Assembly: GCA_026713545.1 (NCBI GenBank)
Contig: JAPOOG010000113.1
Location: 1 to 36,620, forward strand
Direction of reading: 5' to 3'
Origin: Bryobacterales bacterium
Lineage (GTDB): Bacteria; Acidobacteriota; Terriglobia; Bryobacterales; UBA6623
DNA: 36,620 nucleotides
A program made the position numbers and the translations under genes. Below the pieces are notes generated by a model. That model was not told the origin of the DNA. It was given only the letters and a program-made list of their open reading frames with translations, and did no database searches. Shown here one piece after another: positions 1 to 8,460 of this stretch (position 1 is its first letter; the number at the start of each line of letters is the position of its first letter).

Positions 1-226
1 CTGCCGCATCCTCATCTGGGAACATGGACTGAAGATCAAAGACGCTGACATGATGGCGATGAGAACGTCCGGGGGCCTTGTGTTTCATGCCCTCATTGTC
101 CCGGAAGTAACCCCATTTGTCAAGCCAGCTACATAATTCCCAATCATCTGGGTCACAAAGCGGCTCAGCGGTGAGGATCTGAAGATCTACGGCTATCTTG
201 ACAAGCAAGGCGGAAGAGATCGACAC
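1..226 (-). CDS. possible 5' part of a gene leaving the left edge, unknown product
   Basis: A reading frame on the minus strand stays open from an upstream in-frame stop (about 262) to position 1. A GTG at 226 or a TTG at 208 could start it. The translation has protein-like composition, with a tryptophan- and aspartate-rich stretch (DPDDWELCSWLDKWGYF) followed by a His/Arg/Lys segment. I do not recognise a family, no ribosome binding site is convincing, and third-position GC is lower than in the neighbouring genes. A competing plus-strand frame open from 2 to about 133 (ending VTPFVKPAT) could instead be the 3' end of a gene entering from the left. Only one of the two can be a normal gene, and sequence to the left would decide. 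Confidence 0.3.
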   Translation of the reverse strand, partial: MSISSALLVKIAVDLQILTAEPLCDPDDWELCSWLDKWGYFRDNEGMKHKAPGRSHRHHVSVFDLQSMFPDEDAA

Positions 227-239
227 GAGCTGATGCCCT

Positions 240-327
240 GACCTGAAACATCCTGCTATTCAAGCAGCGTTCACACCGGTCCCGATGTTTCCCGTTTGAA
301 TGATCCGCACACGGGCGGAGGAAAAAC
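240..327 (-). repeat. family B repeat, copy 1 (reverse orientation)
   Basis: Read on the minus strand, this stretch matches 14021-14114 and 32908-32990 over about 75-85 bases. Shared blocks are the TTTTTCCTCCGCCCG start, GTGCGGATCAT, CGGGAAACAT, a CTTGA box and the end GGATGTTTCAGG. The inner GAAACATC and GGATGTTTC arms can pair. It lies directly beside a family A hairpin (328-368), so A and B probably form one composite unit here. Confidence 0.75.
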
Positions 328-368
328 TGACCTGCATGTCTCACCACGTGGTTGCACGTGCAGGCTAA
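328..368. repeat. family A short hairpin at the 3' end of the next gene
   Basis: The arms CCTGCATGTCTCACC and GGTTGCACGTGCAGG form an imperfect inverted repeat around a CCACGTGG palindrome. The left arm matches the terminal inverted repeat of the element at 15154-15340. The right end, GCAGGCTAA, contains the TAG stop codon (365-367, read on the minus strand) of the membrane protein gene. Confidence 0.65.
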
Positions 369-856
369 TCCGAGGCTTGCCGCGAGCGCAACGCCTTGTG
401 GAGCAACCCCAGCCCGGCGGTGATCAGCAACAAAGGCCAGAGCCGATGGATCGAGGCGTTGAACCAGCCCAACTCTTGAAACTGGAAAATCACGCCAAGC
501 AAAAAAACGATCGCTCCCGGCACCCAGTCAACCTCTTGCCGGACTTTCTTGCTCGCCAACAGGTTGATTCCAACGGTGATCAGGATCAATGGCCAGAACG
601 CCAATAGGTCACGGAAACGCAAAGCGTCCAGATTTACGGCCTGAAATCCGATCCCCACGCAGATGCCGGCGATGCCCAACGCTCGGGATCTCGGGTCCAG
701 AGCCCAATGCACGCCGGCCGCGATCAAGATCAACGGCCAATAGAGCCACAGATCCCAGAACCGCAGGACGTCGAAATTGTGAAGCAGAAACAACACTCCC
801 AGAGCCAGGACGACAAGACCCGGTATGAAGCCTTTCGCTGAAGGGAATGACCTCAT
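365..856 (-). CDS. small integral membrane protein with repeated hydrophobic hairpins (LiaI/LiaF-like, DUF5668 type)
   Basis: 163 residues with five or six hydrophobic segments. The unit of a short polar loop followed by FWPLILI or LWPLLLI-TAG recurs three times (near residues 35-48, 85-98 and 138-150), the pattern of the small bacterial membrane domain found in LiaI/LiaF-type and DUF5668 proteins. No enzymatic motif is present. It probably sits in the cytoplasmic membrane, and in related systems such domains accompany envelope-stress sensing, but no partner regulator is adjacent. The ATG at 856 opens a polar MRSFPSAKG start before the first helix. The stop codon lies inside a family A repeat. 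The product class is fairly sure; the function is unknown. Confidence 0.75.
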   Translation of the reverse strand: MRSFPSAKGFIPGLVVLALGVLFLLHNFDVLRFWDLWLYWPLILIAAGVHWALDPRSRALGIAGICVGIGFQAVNLDALRFRDLLAFWPLILITVGINLLASKKVRQEVDWVPGAIVFLLGVIFQFQELGWFNASIHRLWPLLLITAGLGLLHKALRSRQASD

Positions 857-871
857 GGGTCCGTTCCGTGA

Positions 872-2107
872 TCAGGCCGTCGCTGCTTGCTCTACCGCCT
901 TCATGACGCGCAGCGTATTTCCGCCCAGTATCTTTGCAATGTCGTGATCCGAGAAGTCCCTGCCTCGCAGTCCCTCGACGAGATTCGGGACCTTCGAGAT
1001 GTCCTCCATCCCTTCGGGGGTTTGCGCGCTGACGCCGTCGAAGTCCGATCCGAGCCCGACGTGGTTGACGCCGGCCACTTTGGCGGCGTACTCGAAATGG
1101 TCGAGCAGCCGGTCGAACGGCACGCGGCCGGTGCGCTTCAAACGCTCCAGATCGATCTTGCGAAGCTCGATCGACCGCTGCTTGGGATCATCGGCAAAGG
1201 TCTTGCGTACCGCAGCCGCCTTCTTGCTCAGATCGCTGTATTCGGGCGCATAAACGCGATGCCGGTCGTCGAGGAACTCATTGTAGAAGTTGATGTGCGC
1301 CACACCGCCGTTCTTGGCTAGCGCCCGGAGCATGTCGTCGGTCATGTTGCGCGGGTGGTTCGACAGGGCGCGGCAGGATGAATGGGATGCGATGAGCGGG
1401 GCCTTGGCAACCGCGATCGCGTCGAAGAACGTCGGGTCGGAAACATGTGAGATGTCGACCATCATGCCGAGACGGTTCATCGTCCGGACAACTTCGTGTC
1501 CGAATTCCGTGAGTCCCTTCGTGCGATCCTCCTCGCCGGACGAGCCCGCCCAAGGGGTGTCCGCGCTGTGAGTCAACGTCATGTAACGGACGCCCTTCTC
1601 AAAGTGATTGCGGAGAACAGCGAGGTCCGAATCGATCGTGTGGCCGCCTTCTACGCCCATGAAGATGGCGATCTTGCCTTCGTCTTTGGCGCGGATGACG
1701 TCGTCCGATCGAGTGGCGAGAATCAAGTCGTCGGGGTGCCTCCCGACCTCGCGGACGACGGCTTCGATGATTTCAAACGAGCGCTGCTTTGCCGACGCGG
1801 GTGACTGGGATACGGTCGTGTAGATCGAGAAGAAAACGCCCGTGACACCGCCTTCGCGCAGTCGGGGAATGTCGACCTCTGCGTAGTCGTGGCGCTGCCC
1901 GAGGTCGTAGCCTTCGGCGGTGATCAGCATCGGCGTGTCGCAATGCAGATCGATGACGATCGAACTTGCCAGCAGGTTCGGAAAAGGTGTTTGCGCCTCT
2001 CCGGCGCCGGATGTTTCGGGCTCCGGGGATGATGAGCAGCCGGCTTGGTGGAGAAGCGAGGATGCGACGCCGAGCGCGGCCGCGCCGAAACGTCGGCGGG
2101 TCAGCAT
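872..2107 (-). CDS. exported membrane dipeptidase, peptidase family M19
   Basis: 411 residues. The N-terminus has a twin-arginine start (RRRFG) and a lipobox ending in Cys24 (HQAGC), so it should be an exported, lipid-anchored enzyme. The M19 zinc ligands are all visible: His55 and Asp57 (DLHCD), Glu153 (GVEGG), His221 (DISH) and His242 (ASHSS), followed by the GSDFDG motif near the C-terminus. Family members hydrolyse dipeptides, including some with D-amino acids at the C-terminal position, on a TIM-barrel scaffold with a binuclear zinc site. The length matches the family. It is 15 nt upstream of the small membrane protein on the same strand and could be co-transcribed with it. The exact substrate cannot be told. 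Confidence 0.92.
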   Translation of the reverse strand: MLTRRRFGAAALGVASSLLHQAGCSSSPEPETSGAGEAQTPFPNLLASSIVIDLHCDTPMLITAEGYDLGQRHDYAEVDIPRLREGGVTGVFFSIYTTVSQSPASAKQRSFEIIEAVVREVGRHPDDLILATRSDDVIRAKDEGKIAIFMGVEGGHTIDSDLAVLRNHFEKGVRYMTLTHSADTPWAGSSGEEDRTKGLTEFGHEVVRTMNRLGMMVDISHVSDPTFFDAIAVAKAPLIASHSSCRALSNHPRNMTDDMLRALAKNGGVAHINFYNEFLDDRHRVYAPEYSDLSKKAAAVRKTFADDPKQRSIELRKIDLERLKRTGRVPFDRLLDHFEYAAKVAGVNHVGLGSDFDGVSAQTPEGMEDISKVPNLVEGLRGRDFSDHDIAKILGGNTLRVMKAVEQAATA

Positions 2108-2296
2108 GGTCGCCTGATTATAACGGGCGGAGTGTAAGGGCTTGTCTCCGTCGAGATCGAGAAGCGGAGAGAAAAAGACGTCCGATCACGGTAATCGCCG
2201 TCTCCGTTCCCGGCGAGGCGAACCTGGCTGCGTCACGTTGCGGCAGTCGCCGGTGCCCGCCGAAGTGGGCGTTGTTTCCTCTCGAAGCCTGGCCTG

Positions 2297-2310
2297 GGTT
2301 TTCGAAAACC
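2297..2310. other. 14-bp perfect palindrome upstream of the M19 gene
   Basis: GGTTTTCGAAAACC is a perfect palindrome in the 241-nt gap between the M19 and GDPD genes, about 190 nt upstream of the M19 start. It could be an operator or a short hairpin. There is no second copy in the window and no adjacent regulator, so this is weak. Confidence 0.25.
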
Positions 2311-2348
2311 GCTCCGGTCGGCGGGAGACTCCAACCCGCGGTCAACCC

Positions 2349-3014
2349 TCAGCCTGTGGAGTTGAGAACGTTGGCGAGGACGGCGGGATAGTCGGTGATG
2401 AAGCCGTCGACACCGAGCCTCAGCAGTCGCTTCATGGCCGGCTCGTCGTTGACCGTCCACGCGATCACTTTCAGTTCCTCTTCATGAACATCGGAGATCA
2501 GCTCTCGCGAAGCGAGCTTGAATTGCGGGATCACGTAGTCGATCGGCGCATTGTGGCGCGATTCCTCGTCCTGCGTGCGGTTGTAGATGTAGCCGAGTTG
2601 CAGCTCCGGTGACAGCTCGTGGACTTTGTTCAACGTGCCGGTGTCGAACGCCGAGATCATGGTGTTCGCCGGATCGCCGTGCTCGATGATGAGGGCGACA
2701 GCTTCTTCCTCGAAGCCCGGCGTCTTGAATTCGATATCGAGAAAAGTCTTTTTGCCGAACTCGATCAAGACGTCTTGGAGCAAGGGAATCTCGAACCCGT
2801 CGGGGAGCCTTCGGATGTCTTCGTAAGAACTCGACTGCACCGAGTGGTGTCCGACGACAGAGGGGTGAATGACGACCAATTGGCCGTCGGCCGTCTTGCG
2901 CACGTCCAGTTCAAAACCGTCCGCACCCTGTTCGAGAGCTTTGCGGAAGCTCGGAACCGTGTTTTCCAACAACTCGGCGGCGCCGCGATGTCCGAAATTG
3001 AGTACCTTCGTCAC
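2349..3014 (-). CDS. glycerophosphodiester phosphodiesterase family protein
   Basis: 221 residues, cytosolic (no signal peptide). It has the GDPD signature: FGHRGAAELLENT near residues 7-19 (catalytic HR and the EN pair), ELDVRKTADGQLVVIHP near 35-51 (metal-binding E and D), and the closing AWTVNDEPAMKRLLRLGVDGFITDYP typical of this TIM barrel. Family members cleave glycerophosphodiesters to glycerol-3-phosphate and an alcohol. The usual HD after the LVV strand reads HP here, followed by a lone HH three residues later. That departure could affect activity or only reflect a subfamily. The 241-nt gap to the downstream M19 gene argues against tight coupling. Confidence 0.88.
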   Translation of the reverse strand: MTKVLNFGHRGAAELLENTVPSFRKALEQGADGFELDVRKTADGQLVVIHPSVVGHHSVQSSSYEDIRRLPDGFEIPLLQDVLIEFGKKTFLDIEFKTPGFEEEAVALIIEHGDPANTMISAFDTGTLNKVHELSPELQLGYIYNRTQDEESRHNAPIDYVIPQFKLASRELISDVHEEELKVIAWTVNDEPAMKRLLRLGVDGFITDYPAVLANVLNSTG

Positions 3015-3425
3015 AATCGTTTACCGACACCGTGCCCCTTCGGAGGCCCGGACAGTTGCAGCGAACGCCTGCATCACGTTCGCGGCAGATTCAAAATCGC
3101 CCGTTTCTCCGTTCGAAGCTGGTACCTGTCTCCGGCATCTTGATAAAGGGATGTTCTGCTGCCGAGAAGATGAGTGCGTCTCAGGCTAAAGCTTTCAGTG
3201 CACCCGGAATCGGTCCAGGAAAATAGCTAATGTAACACATTCCGAAAACCGCAAGTGCATTGCACTGCGGTACGTTTGTAAGCGGTTGCGGGCCGGCGGC
3301 GCGGGCATCGCACTGCGCCGGAGAACGTTCCACGAGATGAGACCTCACTCGACGTCAACACTCCCGCCGGTGCAGACCTGCATCTTGCGCGTCCGAGCGC
3401 GGCATCGACAACGACTTCTGAGAGA
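3015..3425. other. 411-nt intergenic region between divergent genes
   Basis: No credible gene. It must hold the promoters of the GDPD gene (leftward) and the cupin gene (rightward), but I see no clear -35/-10 pair. It contains an imperfect hairpin at 3248-3269 (CCGCAAGTGCA/TGCACTGCGG) and a stretch at 3121-3165 that resembles a decayed family B repeat (GCATCTTGATAAAGGGATGTT against the B consensus GCCACTTGATCAGGAGGATG). Confidence 0.4.
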
Positions 3426-3758
3426 ATGTCGGACATGATCGTGACGAATGCGGCGGCGCGGGCTGTTTTCCGTGCCGAGAAAATGGGCAAGGCGGACTTG
3501 GCTTCAAGCGAGCATCTATTCTCGGGATTGAACTCCTTCGAACCAGGCCAGGAGCATCAGCTTCACACGCACCCGGGTCAGGACAAGCTCTATTTCGTCC
3601 TCGAAGGGCAGGGAGATGTGACTGTAGGGACAGACAGCAGTCGCATCGAGGCCGGGGACCTAGTGCTCGCCCGCTCGGGCGAAGAGCATGCGCTGAGGAA
3701 TCCCGGGCCGGAGCGGCTGATCGTTATGGTCGTGATGGCCCCTCCGCCGCGCAAATGA
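3426..3758 (+). CDS. small single-domain cupin protein
   Basis: 110 residues, one cupin barrel. Motif 1 is HQLHTHPGQDKLYFVLEGQG (metal-ligand histidines, then the conserved glycines) and motif 2 is AGDLVLARSGEEHALRNPG. No signal peptide, so cytosolic. Such proteins bind a divalent metal and may be mononuclear dioxygenases, isomerases or small-molecule sensors; the sequence does not say which. The ATG at 3426 is used, but an in-frame ATG nine bases later (3435) is equally possible because neither has a strong ribosome binding site. It is convergent with the SMP-30 gene, whose stop lies 19 nt away. Confidence 0.85.
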   Translation: MSDMIVTNAAARAVFRAEKMGKADLASSEHLFSGLNSFEPGQEHQLHTHPGQDKLYFVLEGQGDVTVGTDSSRIEAGDLVLARSGEEHALRNPGPERLIVMVVMAPPPRK

Positions 3759-3777
3759 CATTGCCGCGTGATCGACT

Positions 3778-4782
3778 TTACAGGGGCGGATACACAAGAC
3801 TGCCGGCGTTCATGGTACGGATTTCATACAGGTTCTTGCCGGCCGTGATGTAGAGTGTACGCAACCCCTCTCCTCCGAAGGTGCAGTTCGTGACCGCGTC
3901 CTCGGGAATGGAGATCCTCCCTTCCAACTCTCCCGCGGGAGTGATGACGTAGATCCCGGCGTGGTTCTCGGGAGGATGGTTGTTGTTTCCGGCGGCCCCA
4001 TAGATGTTGCCCTTGCTGTCGATCGACATGCCGTCAATGCCGCGGCCGCCGCCGAAGCTGTAGTGTACACGCCCGTTGGACGGCGTGCCGTCCTCAGCGA
4101 GATCGAAAGCCATCACGCGTGCTTCCCGTGGTTCCGCGATCGTATCCGCGACGTACAGCGTTTTGCCGTCCGGGGAGATCCCGATACCGTTGGGCTTGTT
4201 GATATCCGGTCTTGTCAGGACGCGCCTGAGGGGGCCGTCGAGGTCAATCAGGTAGACGTCCTCGGTGTCCAGCTCCCTGCCTGCCTGATCACCGTAACGC
4301 GGATCGGTAAAGTAGATTCGTCCCTGGCGATCGATCACCAGATCGTTCGGACTGTTGAGCCTTTTGCCCTCATACTGCTCCGCGAGCACTTCGACTTCGC
4401 CGGACGTCAGGTCGGTGCGAGTGACCTGCCGTCCGCCGCCCGGGGCGGCTCCTTCGCACGCAATCAGGCGGCCTTCCTGATCGAAAGCCAGACCGTTGGC
4501 GCGTCGGCTGGGGTTCCGGAACTCTGTCCACCCGCCGCCGGGGCTGTGCTTGAGAATGCGATTGCCGCGGATTTCGCTGAAATAGACGTTCCCTTCGGCA
4601 TCCGCGGCGGGACCTTCGGTGAATACGACCGACACCGCCGTCCCCAGCTCCGCCCCCGCCTCCAGCACCGCGGTCGGAGCCGGTGTCGGAGGCGGCTGTT
4701 CCGTTGGTGCCTGAGGTGTGCAGGCCGTCATGAGAAAGGCAGCGAAGAGGAGAGCAAGACCGTCGCTGAATCTGAGTGTCAT
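3778..4782 (-). CDS. SMP-30/gluconolactonase/LRE-like lipoprotein
   Basis: A six-bladed beta-propeller of the SMP-30/gluconolactonase family, 334 residues from the ATG at 4782. That start gives a proper lipoprotein signal (hydrophobic LALLFAAFLM, lipobox TAC before TPQAPTEQ); an upstream in-frame ATG at 4890 would add 36 Arg/Ser-rich residues and is unlikely. Propeller motifs include EGPAADAEGNVYFSEI (metal-binding Glu), SPNDLVIDRQGRIYFTDPRYG (Asn and Asp) and KPNGIGISPDGKTLYVADT. Members hydrolyse sugar lactones with a bound divalent metal; an exported form could act on aldonolactones made by periplasmic sugar oxidation. It is divergent from the lipoprotein at 4948, with a shared 165-nt promoter region. 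Confidence 0.87.
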   Translation of the reverse strand: MTLRFSDGLALLFAAFLMTACTPQAPTEQPPPTPAPTAVLEAGAELGTAVSVVFTEGPAADAEGNVYFSEIRGNRILKHSPGGGWTEFRNPSRRANGLAFDQEGRLIACEGAAPGGGRQVTRTDLTSGEVEVLAEQYEGKRLNSPNDLVIDRQGRIYFTDPRYGDQAGRELDTEDVYLIDLDGPLRRVLTRPDINKPNGIGISPDGKTLYVADTIAEPREARVMAFDLAEDGTPSNGRVHYSFGGGRGIDGMSIDSKGNIYGAAGNNNHPPENHAGIYVITPAGELEGRISIPEDAVTNCTFGGEGLRTLYITAGKNLYEIRTMNAGSLVYPPL

Positions 4783-4875
4783 TTCAGTGGACCTGAGAGA
4801 ACGTGAGCGCGAGCGGCTGCGATCATAACGTGCCGGGCAAACTGGGTCAAGCGCCGCTGACATTTCTATTGGGCG

Positions 4876-4900
4876 TTGACAAGGGAGCATATTACCCTTG
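4876..4900 (+). promoter_or_regulatory. candidate promoter/operator in the divergent region
   Basis: A consensus TTGACA (-35-like) lies at 4876-4881. Overlapping its end is an inverted repeat, CAAGGG (4880-4885) and CCCTTG (4895-4900), with a 9-nt A/T-rich centre. The -10 that would follow is poor (TGCGAT near 4899). An operator overlapping the promoter of the rightward lipoprotein gene is a reasonable reading but unproven. Confidence 0.3.
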
Positions 4901-4947
4901 CGATTCCGCCAACACCTGTGCTAGACCATGTTCGCCAGGAGGCTCCC

Positions 4948-5832
4948 ATGCAAACCAAACACGCCCCGTTTCACGCCACGATACTTGGATGCCTGCTCTT
5001 GCTCTCCGCCTGCTCAGGTGGAGGCTCCGGAGGTCCCGCGCAGGGTTCGCCCGAATGGCTCTGGCTCGCTGCTCAGGAGAACTTCGCCGCTGCCGACTAC
5101 GTCAAGACACAGGAACACCTCGACACGCTCGCCGACACAGAGAGTGAATGGCAAAAGCGAGCCGCGGTCTGGCGCATCGTCGTCCTCAGCGGTCTGTCGA
5201 GAGCCTATCGCGAGCTCAGTGACATCTATTCCAAAGGCGCCGAGACCAACGATGCCCAGTCCTCCAGGTTCCAGAACGGCATTCAGCAGAATCAGCGTGA
5301 CTCCCGCCAGTACGCCATCGATCTAGCCGAATCGCTGCCGAAGTATCAGAAGCTATTCTCTGACGACGCCGACATTCTGCTCGACTTCGCCTTCCCATCC
5401 GGTAATCCGAACGATTCCCCGCTGGCCCTGCGCCTGGAGGGAGGCGAGGTTCTCAACGAGGACCAGCAGGCGAATGCAACCCAACAGGTCGTCGAGCGCG
5501 GAGTGATCCTGCAAGCCGTCCTGCTCGCTGGAGAAGGAGAGGATGTCAATGCCGCCCGAGCGAAGTTCGAAGCGGGCGCCGTCGAAGTGCCCCGGCAGAG
5601 CTTCATGAACGCGCTCGGCCGCACGATGTGGATCGTGTCGGAGCTGTTCGACCGCACGCATTTGAATCTTCCCGACATCGAGAAGATCCTCGTCATGCAA
5701 GCCATGAAGTCCATCGAGCCGGCTCTCGAGTCCGACGACGAGGACCTGAAGACGGAAGCCGAAGAGTTGAAGGAAGAGATCGAAGAGAAGCAGAAGCTCG
5801 AGGAGCAGATTCGCAGACGGCTCCGCGGCTGA
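4948..5832 (+). CDS. lipoprotein of unknown function with C-terminal coiled coil
   Basis: 294 residues from the ATG at 4948. This start is chosen because a perfect AGGAGG (4937-4942) precedes it by five bases and it opens a clean lipoprotein signal (LLLLSAC, then a Ser/Gly spacer). The mature part begins with helical, TPR-like sequence (EWLWLAAQENFAAADYVKTQEHLDTL) and ends in a highly charged Glu/Lys coiled coil (the last 40 residues or so). No catalytic motif. I do not recognise the family. A periplasmic-facing helical scaffold or assembly factor would fit, but that is only inference from shape. Confidence 0.8.
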   Translation: MQTKHAPFHATILGCLLLLSACSGGGSGGPAQGSPEWLWLAAQENFAAADYVKTQEHLDTLADTESEWQKRAAVWRIVVLSGLSRAYRELSDIYSKGAETNDAQSSRFQNGIQQNQRDSRQYAIDLAESLPKYQKLFSDDADILLDFAFPSGNPNDSPLALRLEGGEVLNEDQQANATQQVVERGVILQAVLLAGEGEDVNAARAKFEAGAVEVPRQSFMNALGRTMWIVSELFDRTHLNLPDIEKILVMQAMKSIEPALESDDEDLKTEAEELKEEIEEKQKLEEQIRRRLRG

Positions 5833-6103
5833 ATCAGCGGAGGTCAGATCCTCAGACGGCAAGCATCGACGGGGCGGATTAGCTGCCTCCACTGCCTGCA
5901 TTGCCTGCGAATGTCAGCCCATCCGCTTCGAGTTTCGATAGTATCGTCTGGCCGACAAGTGGATAACTTTTCCTTCGATTCGACAGGGGCCTCGACAACG
6001 ACCTCGAGTCTCATGGGCGGGCTGAAACAGTCCGCTCGAACGGCTCTTGCAGGATTCGGACGGCATCTTGCGAGTGGCCGCTGACCGGAAAAGGAGCATA
6101 GTC

Positions 6104-6472
6104 ATGTACAACGTCAGCATTCGCGTAGGCGACATCGTGCTCGACTGCGAGTGGAACGACTCGCCGACGGCTAACCTCATCCACGCCGCGCTACCGATCG
6201 ACGCCCGCGGCAACTACTGGGGCGGCGAGATCTACTTCGAGATTCCCGTCCAAGCCCCCCAGGAAGAAAGCTCCCGCGCCGTCGTCGAGCCCGGAACCGT
6301 CGCTTTCTGGCCCGCCGGTCACTGCCTTTGTGTCTTCTGGGGACCTACTCCGGCCAGCGAAGGTGACGAGTGCCGCGCGGCAAGCGCCGTCAACATCGTC
6401 GGGCGAGTCATCAACGCGGATGTCCTTCGGCGCCTCACGGCACGCGATATACGGGTCGAAGCCGGAACCTAG
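6104..6472 (+). CDS. cyclophilin-like-fold protein (DUF369-type)
   Basis: 122 residues from the ATG at 6104, which has AAGGAG (6091-6096) seven bases upstream; the longer frame from 6047 lacks this. The sequence follows the pattern of the small cyclophilin-like family: an opening beta strand with an acidic pair (DIVLDCEWND), ANLIHAALPIDARGNYWGGEIYFEIPV, then EPGTVAFWPAGHCLCVFWGPTPAS and a closing NIVGRV strand. These proteins have the cyclophilin barrel but are not known peptidyl-prolyl isomerases; their role is unknown. It precedes the quinone oxidoreductase by 65 nt on the same strand. Confidence 0.72.
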   Translation: MYNVSIRVGDIVLDCEWNDSPTANLIHAALPIDARGNYWGGEIYFEIPVQAPQEESSRAVVEPGTVAFWPAGHCLCVFWGPTPASEGDECRAASAVNIVGRVINADVLRRLTARDIRVEAGT

Positions 6473-6537
6473 CCTGCTCGACGCGCTCTGATACAATTTC
6501 ACTTCCATTCGCTGTACGGTCTTCCGCAGGTTCCCCT

Positions 6538-7506
6538 ATGAAAGCTGTTCGTGTACATCGGCATGGCGGACCGGAAGTGCTCACCTACGAGGACGTTCCC
6601 GAGCCCCAACCCAAACCGGACCAGGCGGTCGTCAAGATCGACGTCGCCGGCATCAATTTCATCGATATCTACTTCCGCACCGGTCTTTACAAGACCGACC
6701 TGCCCTTCACCGACGGACAGGAGGCCGCCGGCATCGTGGCGGCGGGGGGCTCGGAAGTCACCAACGTGCAGCCGGGCGATCGCGTGGCCTATTGCGGCGT
6801 CCTCGGCGGATATGCCGAATACGCCGCCGTTCCCGCCCATCGGCTGGTCAGTGTTCCGGACGGCATCGACTCGGCGACCGCCGCCGCCCTGATGGTGCAA
6901 GGCATGACGGTGCACTACCTGACCCATTCGACCTTTCCTCTTGGCGAGGGGCACACGGCGCTCGTCCACGCCGCGGCGGGAGGGGTTGGGCTGATTCTCG
7001 TTCAGGTCGCGAAGATGAGCGGCGCGCGGGTCATCGCCACCTGCTCCACCGAAGAGAAAGCGGCTCTGGTCCGCGAGGCAGGCGCCGACGAAGTCATCCT
7101 CTACACCAAAAAGGACTTCCTCGAAGAGGTCAAGCGGCTGACCGACGGCGTCGGCGTCGATGTCGCCTACGATGCCGTCGGCAAATCGACATGGGAAGGC
7201 AGCATGAACTCCCTCAGACCCCGTGGCATGATGGTCTTCTACGGCAACGCCAGCGGTCCCGTGCCCGCAATCGAGCCCCTAACATTGACGGCGAAGGGTT
7301 CGCTCTTCATGACGCGTCCCAGCCTTGTCAACTACGTCTCGAAGCGGGCGGATCTCGAGAAGCGGTCTTCCGACCTGTTCGGATGGGCCAGCAGCGGTAA
7401 ACTGAAAGTGCGGATCGGCGAGATACACCCGCTCTCGGAGGCCGCCAAAGCCCAGGAACGCTTGGCCGGCCGGCTCACGGCGGGCAAGATCCTGTTGACT
7501 CCCTGA
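6538..7506 (+). CDS. NADPH:quinone oxidoreductase, zinc-free medium-chain dehydrogenase
   Basis: 322 residues from the ATG at 6538 (MKAVRVHRHGGPEVL), the standard start of this family; an upstream extension to 6370 overlaps the previous gene in another frame and is rejected. It has the GroES-like N-terminal half with GINFIDIYFRTGLY, the Rossmann motif AAGGVG at 146-151 (inside HAAAGGVGLILVQ) and the AGADEVI strand. The structural and catalytic cysteines of zinc alcohol dehydrogenases are absent, which fits the QOR group. It reduces quinones or enones with NADPH in the cytosol; the physiological substrate is not deducible. Confidence 0.93.
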   Translation: MKAVRVHRHGGPEVLTYEDVPEPQPKPDQAVVKIDVAGINFIDIYFRTGLYKTDLPFTDGQEAAGIVAAGGSEVTNVQPGDRVAYCGVLGGYAEYAAVPAHRLVSVPDGIDSATAAALMVQGMTVHYLTHSTFPLGEGHTALVHAAAGGVGLILVQVAKMSGARVIATCSTEEKAALVREAGADEVILYTKKDFLEEVKRLTDGVGVDVAYDAVGKSTWEGSMNSLRPRGMMVFYGNASGPVPAIEPLTLTAKGSLFMTRPSLVNYVSKRADLEKRSSDLFGWASSGKLKVRIGEIHPLSEAAKAQERLAGRLTAGKILLTP

Positions 7507-7624
7507 GACGGAACCGGTCAAGTCGAGTCCGGTTTGCATACCGCCGGTTCGGTTCGACAAAATACGAGTAGACGCAGTTGCTTGCCCGCCCGCTTGGAAT
7601 GAATACCTGGAAGGAACTCGCTTG

Positions 7625-7873
7625 ATGCCGATGGGAGAAAGTACGGGAATGTTGGATACCATCAGCGGCTATTTTTTCTGCCTCATCTTCGGACTCGTCG
7701 GCCTGGGGGTCGCCGGTTGGCTGATCCTCTCCGGCCAAATCGTGAGATCCATCGACGACCTGTTCATGGTCCTGTCCGGCCTGCTGCTGGCGGTCATTTG
7801 CTTCGGATATCTGGGCTGGCGCCTGCAGGCCGCATGGGCGGCGGGGCAGCCCCAGAAAAAGAAGAAGAGATAA
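7625..7873 (+). CDS. small membrane protein with two helices
   Basis: About 82 residues. Two hydrophobic segments (roughly 12-34 and 45-65) are joined by a short polar loop (SGQIVRSIDD), and the C-terminus is strongly basic (QPQKKKKR), suggesting that end lies in the cytosol. The start is uncertain: TTG 7622, ATG 7625, ATG 7631 and ATG 7649 are in frame. AAGGA at 7611-7615 favours 7622 or 7625. The function is unknown and no informative neighbour is coupled to it. Confidence 0.65.
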   Translation: MPMGESTGMLDTISGYFFCLIFGLVGLGVAGWLILSGQIVRSIDDLFMVLSGLLLAVICFGYLGWRLQAAWAAGQPQKKKKR

Positions 7874-8302
7874 CGGCCTGATGTGAAACAAAGTTCCGGG
7901 CGCACCTCGATTGTGGCCGAGCCGGAACCTCACCAACATCGTACAGCAGCCACTTGTTTCACCTTGAATGGTCCGCTCCGGTACGGCGCTGGGACGGAAC
8001 TGACCCGCATTTCTTACCCAGTGGCGAGGCGAAGGGCATGAGAGGGGCGTTGGGCGGTTAGAAGGGCTGGTTATCTTCGTGCCCTTCACAGGTCGGGGAC
8101 GGGTTTTGGGCCGGAACCCATAGCGCGAAACGCGGCGTTGGGACCCGCGGATTTCCCCGTTGTCACAGCGACAGACTTCCCATAACACGGCCGAGTCCGC
8201 TCGCACCCAATAAAAGCGCGTATGGAGACCCGCGCCGCCCGGCACGGACACGCAAACTTGCTCGGCGACGGTTACTTTCTTCTCCATCACCTTTTCTGAG
8301 CA

Positions 8303-8460
8303 CCTAACCTGCACTTCTCACCCCATGACGGCCGGAGCACGCGATAAAAAGGCCGTGTTTCGTGACTCGTGTCTCGTGATTCGTGAAAACCATTGGCGGG
8401 AGCCTGGTTCGCTCCAGGGAGACATCTCTGACGGCCGGTGAACCGTACCGGCCTTGATTC
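8303..8460 (+). repeat. family A end plus CGTG heptad unit with two hairpins
   Basis: Begins with a family A end (CTAACCTGCACTTCTCACC) and matches 25736-25803 almost base for base through the first heptads. It holds four heptads in perfect 7-nt phase (TTTCGTG, ACTCGTG, TCTCGTG, ATTCGTG at 8358-8385), then the hairpin CCTGG-N6-CCAGG (8403-8418) and the perfect inverted repeat GGCCGGT-N7-ACCGGCC (8433-8453). Confidence 0.8.

Noticed and set aside
6370..6537. N-terminal extension of the quinone oxidoreductase
   Set aside because: It overlaps the cyclophilin-like gene in another frame, and the family starts at MKAV (6538).
7475..8314. 279-residue open frame on the minus strand
   Set aside because: It overlaps the small membrane protein gene and the end of the quinone reductase gene, and its N-terminus is translated from a family A end. 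Composition is unlike a protein.
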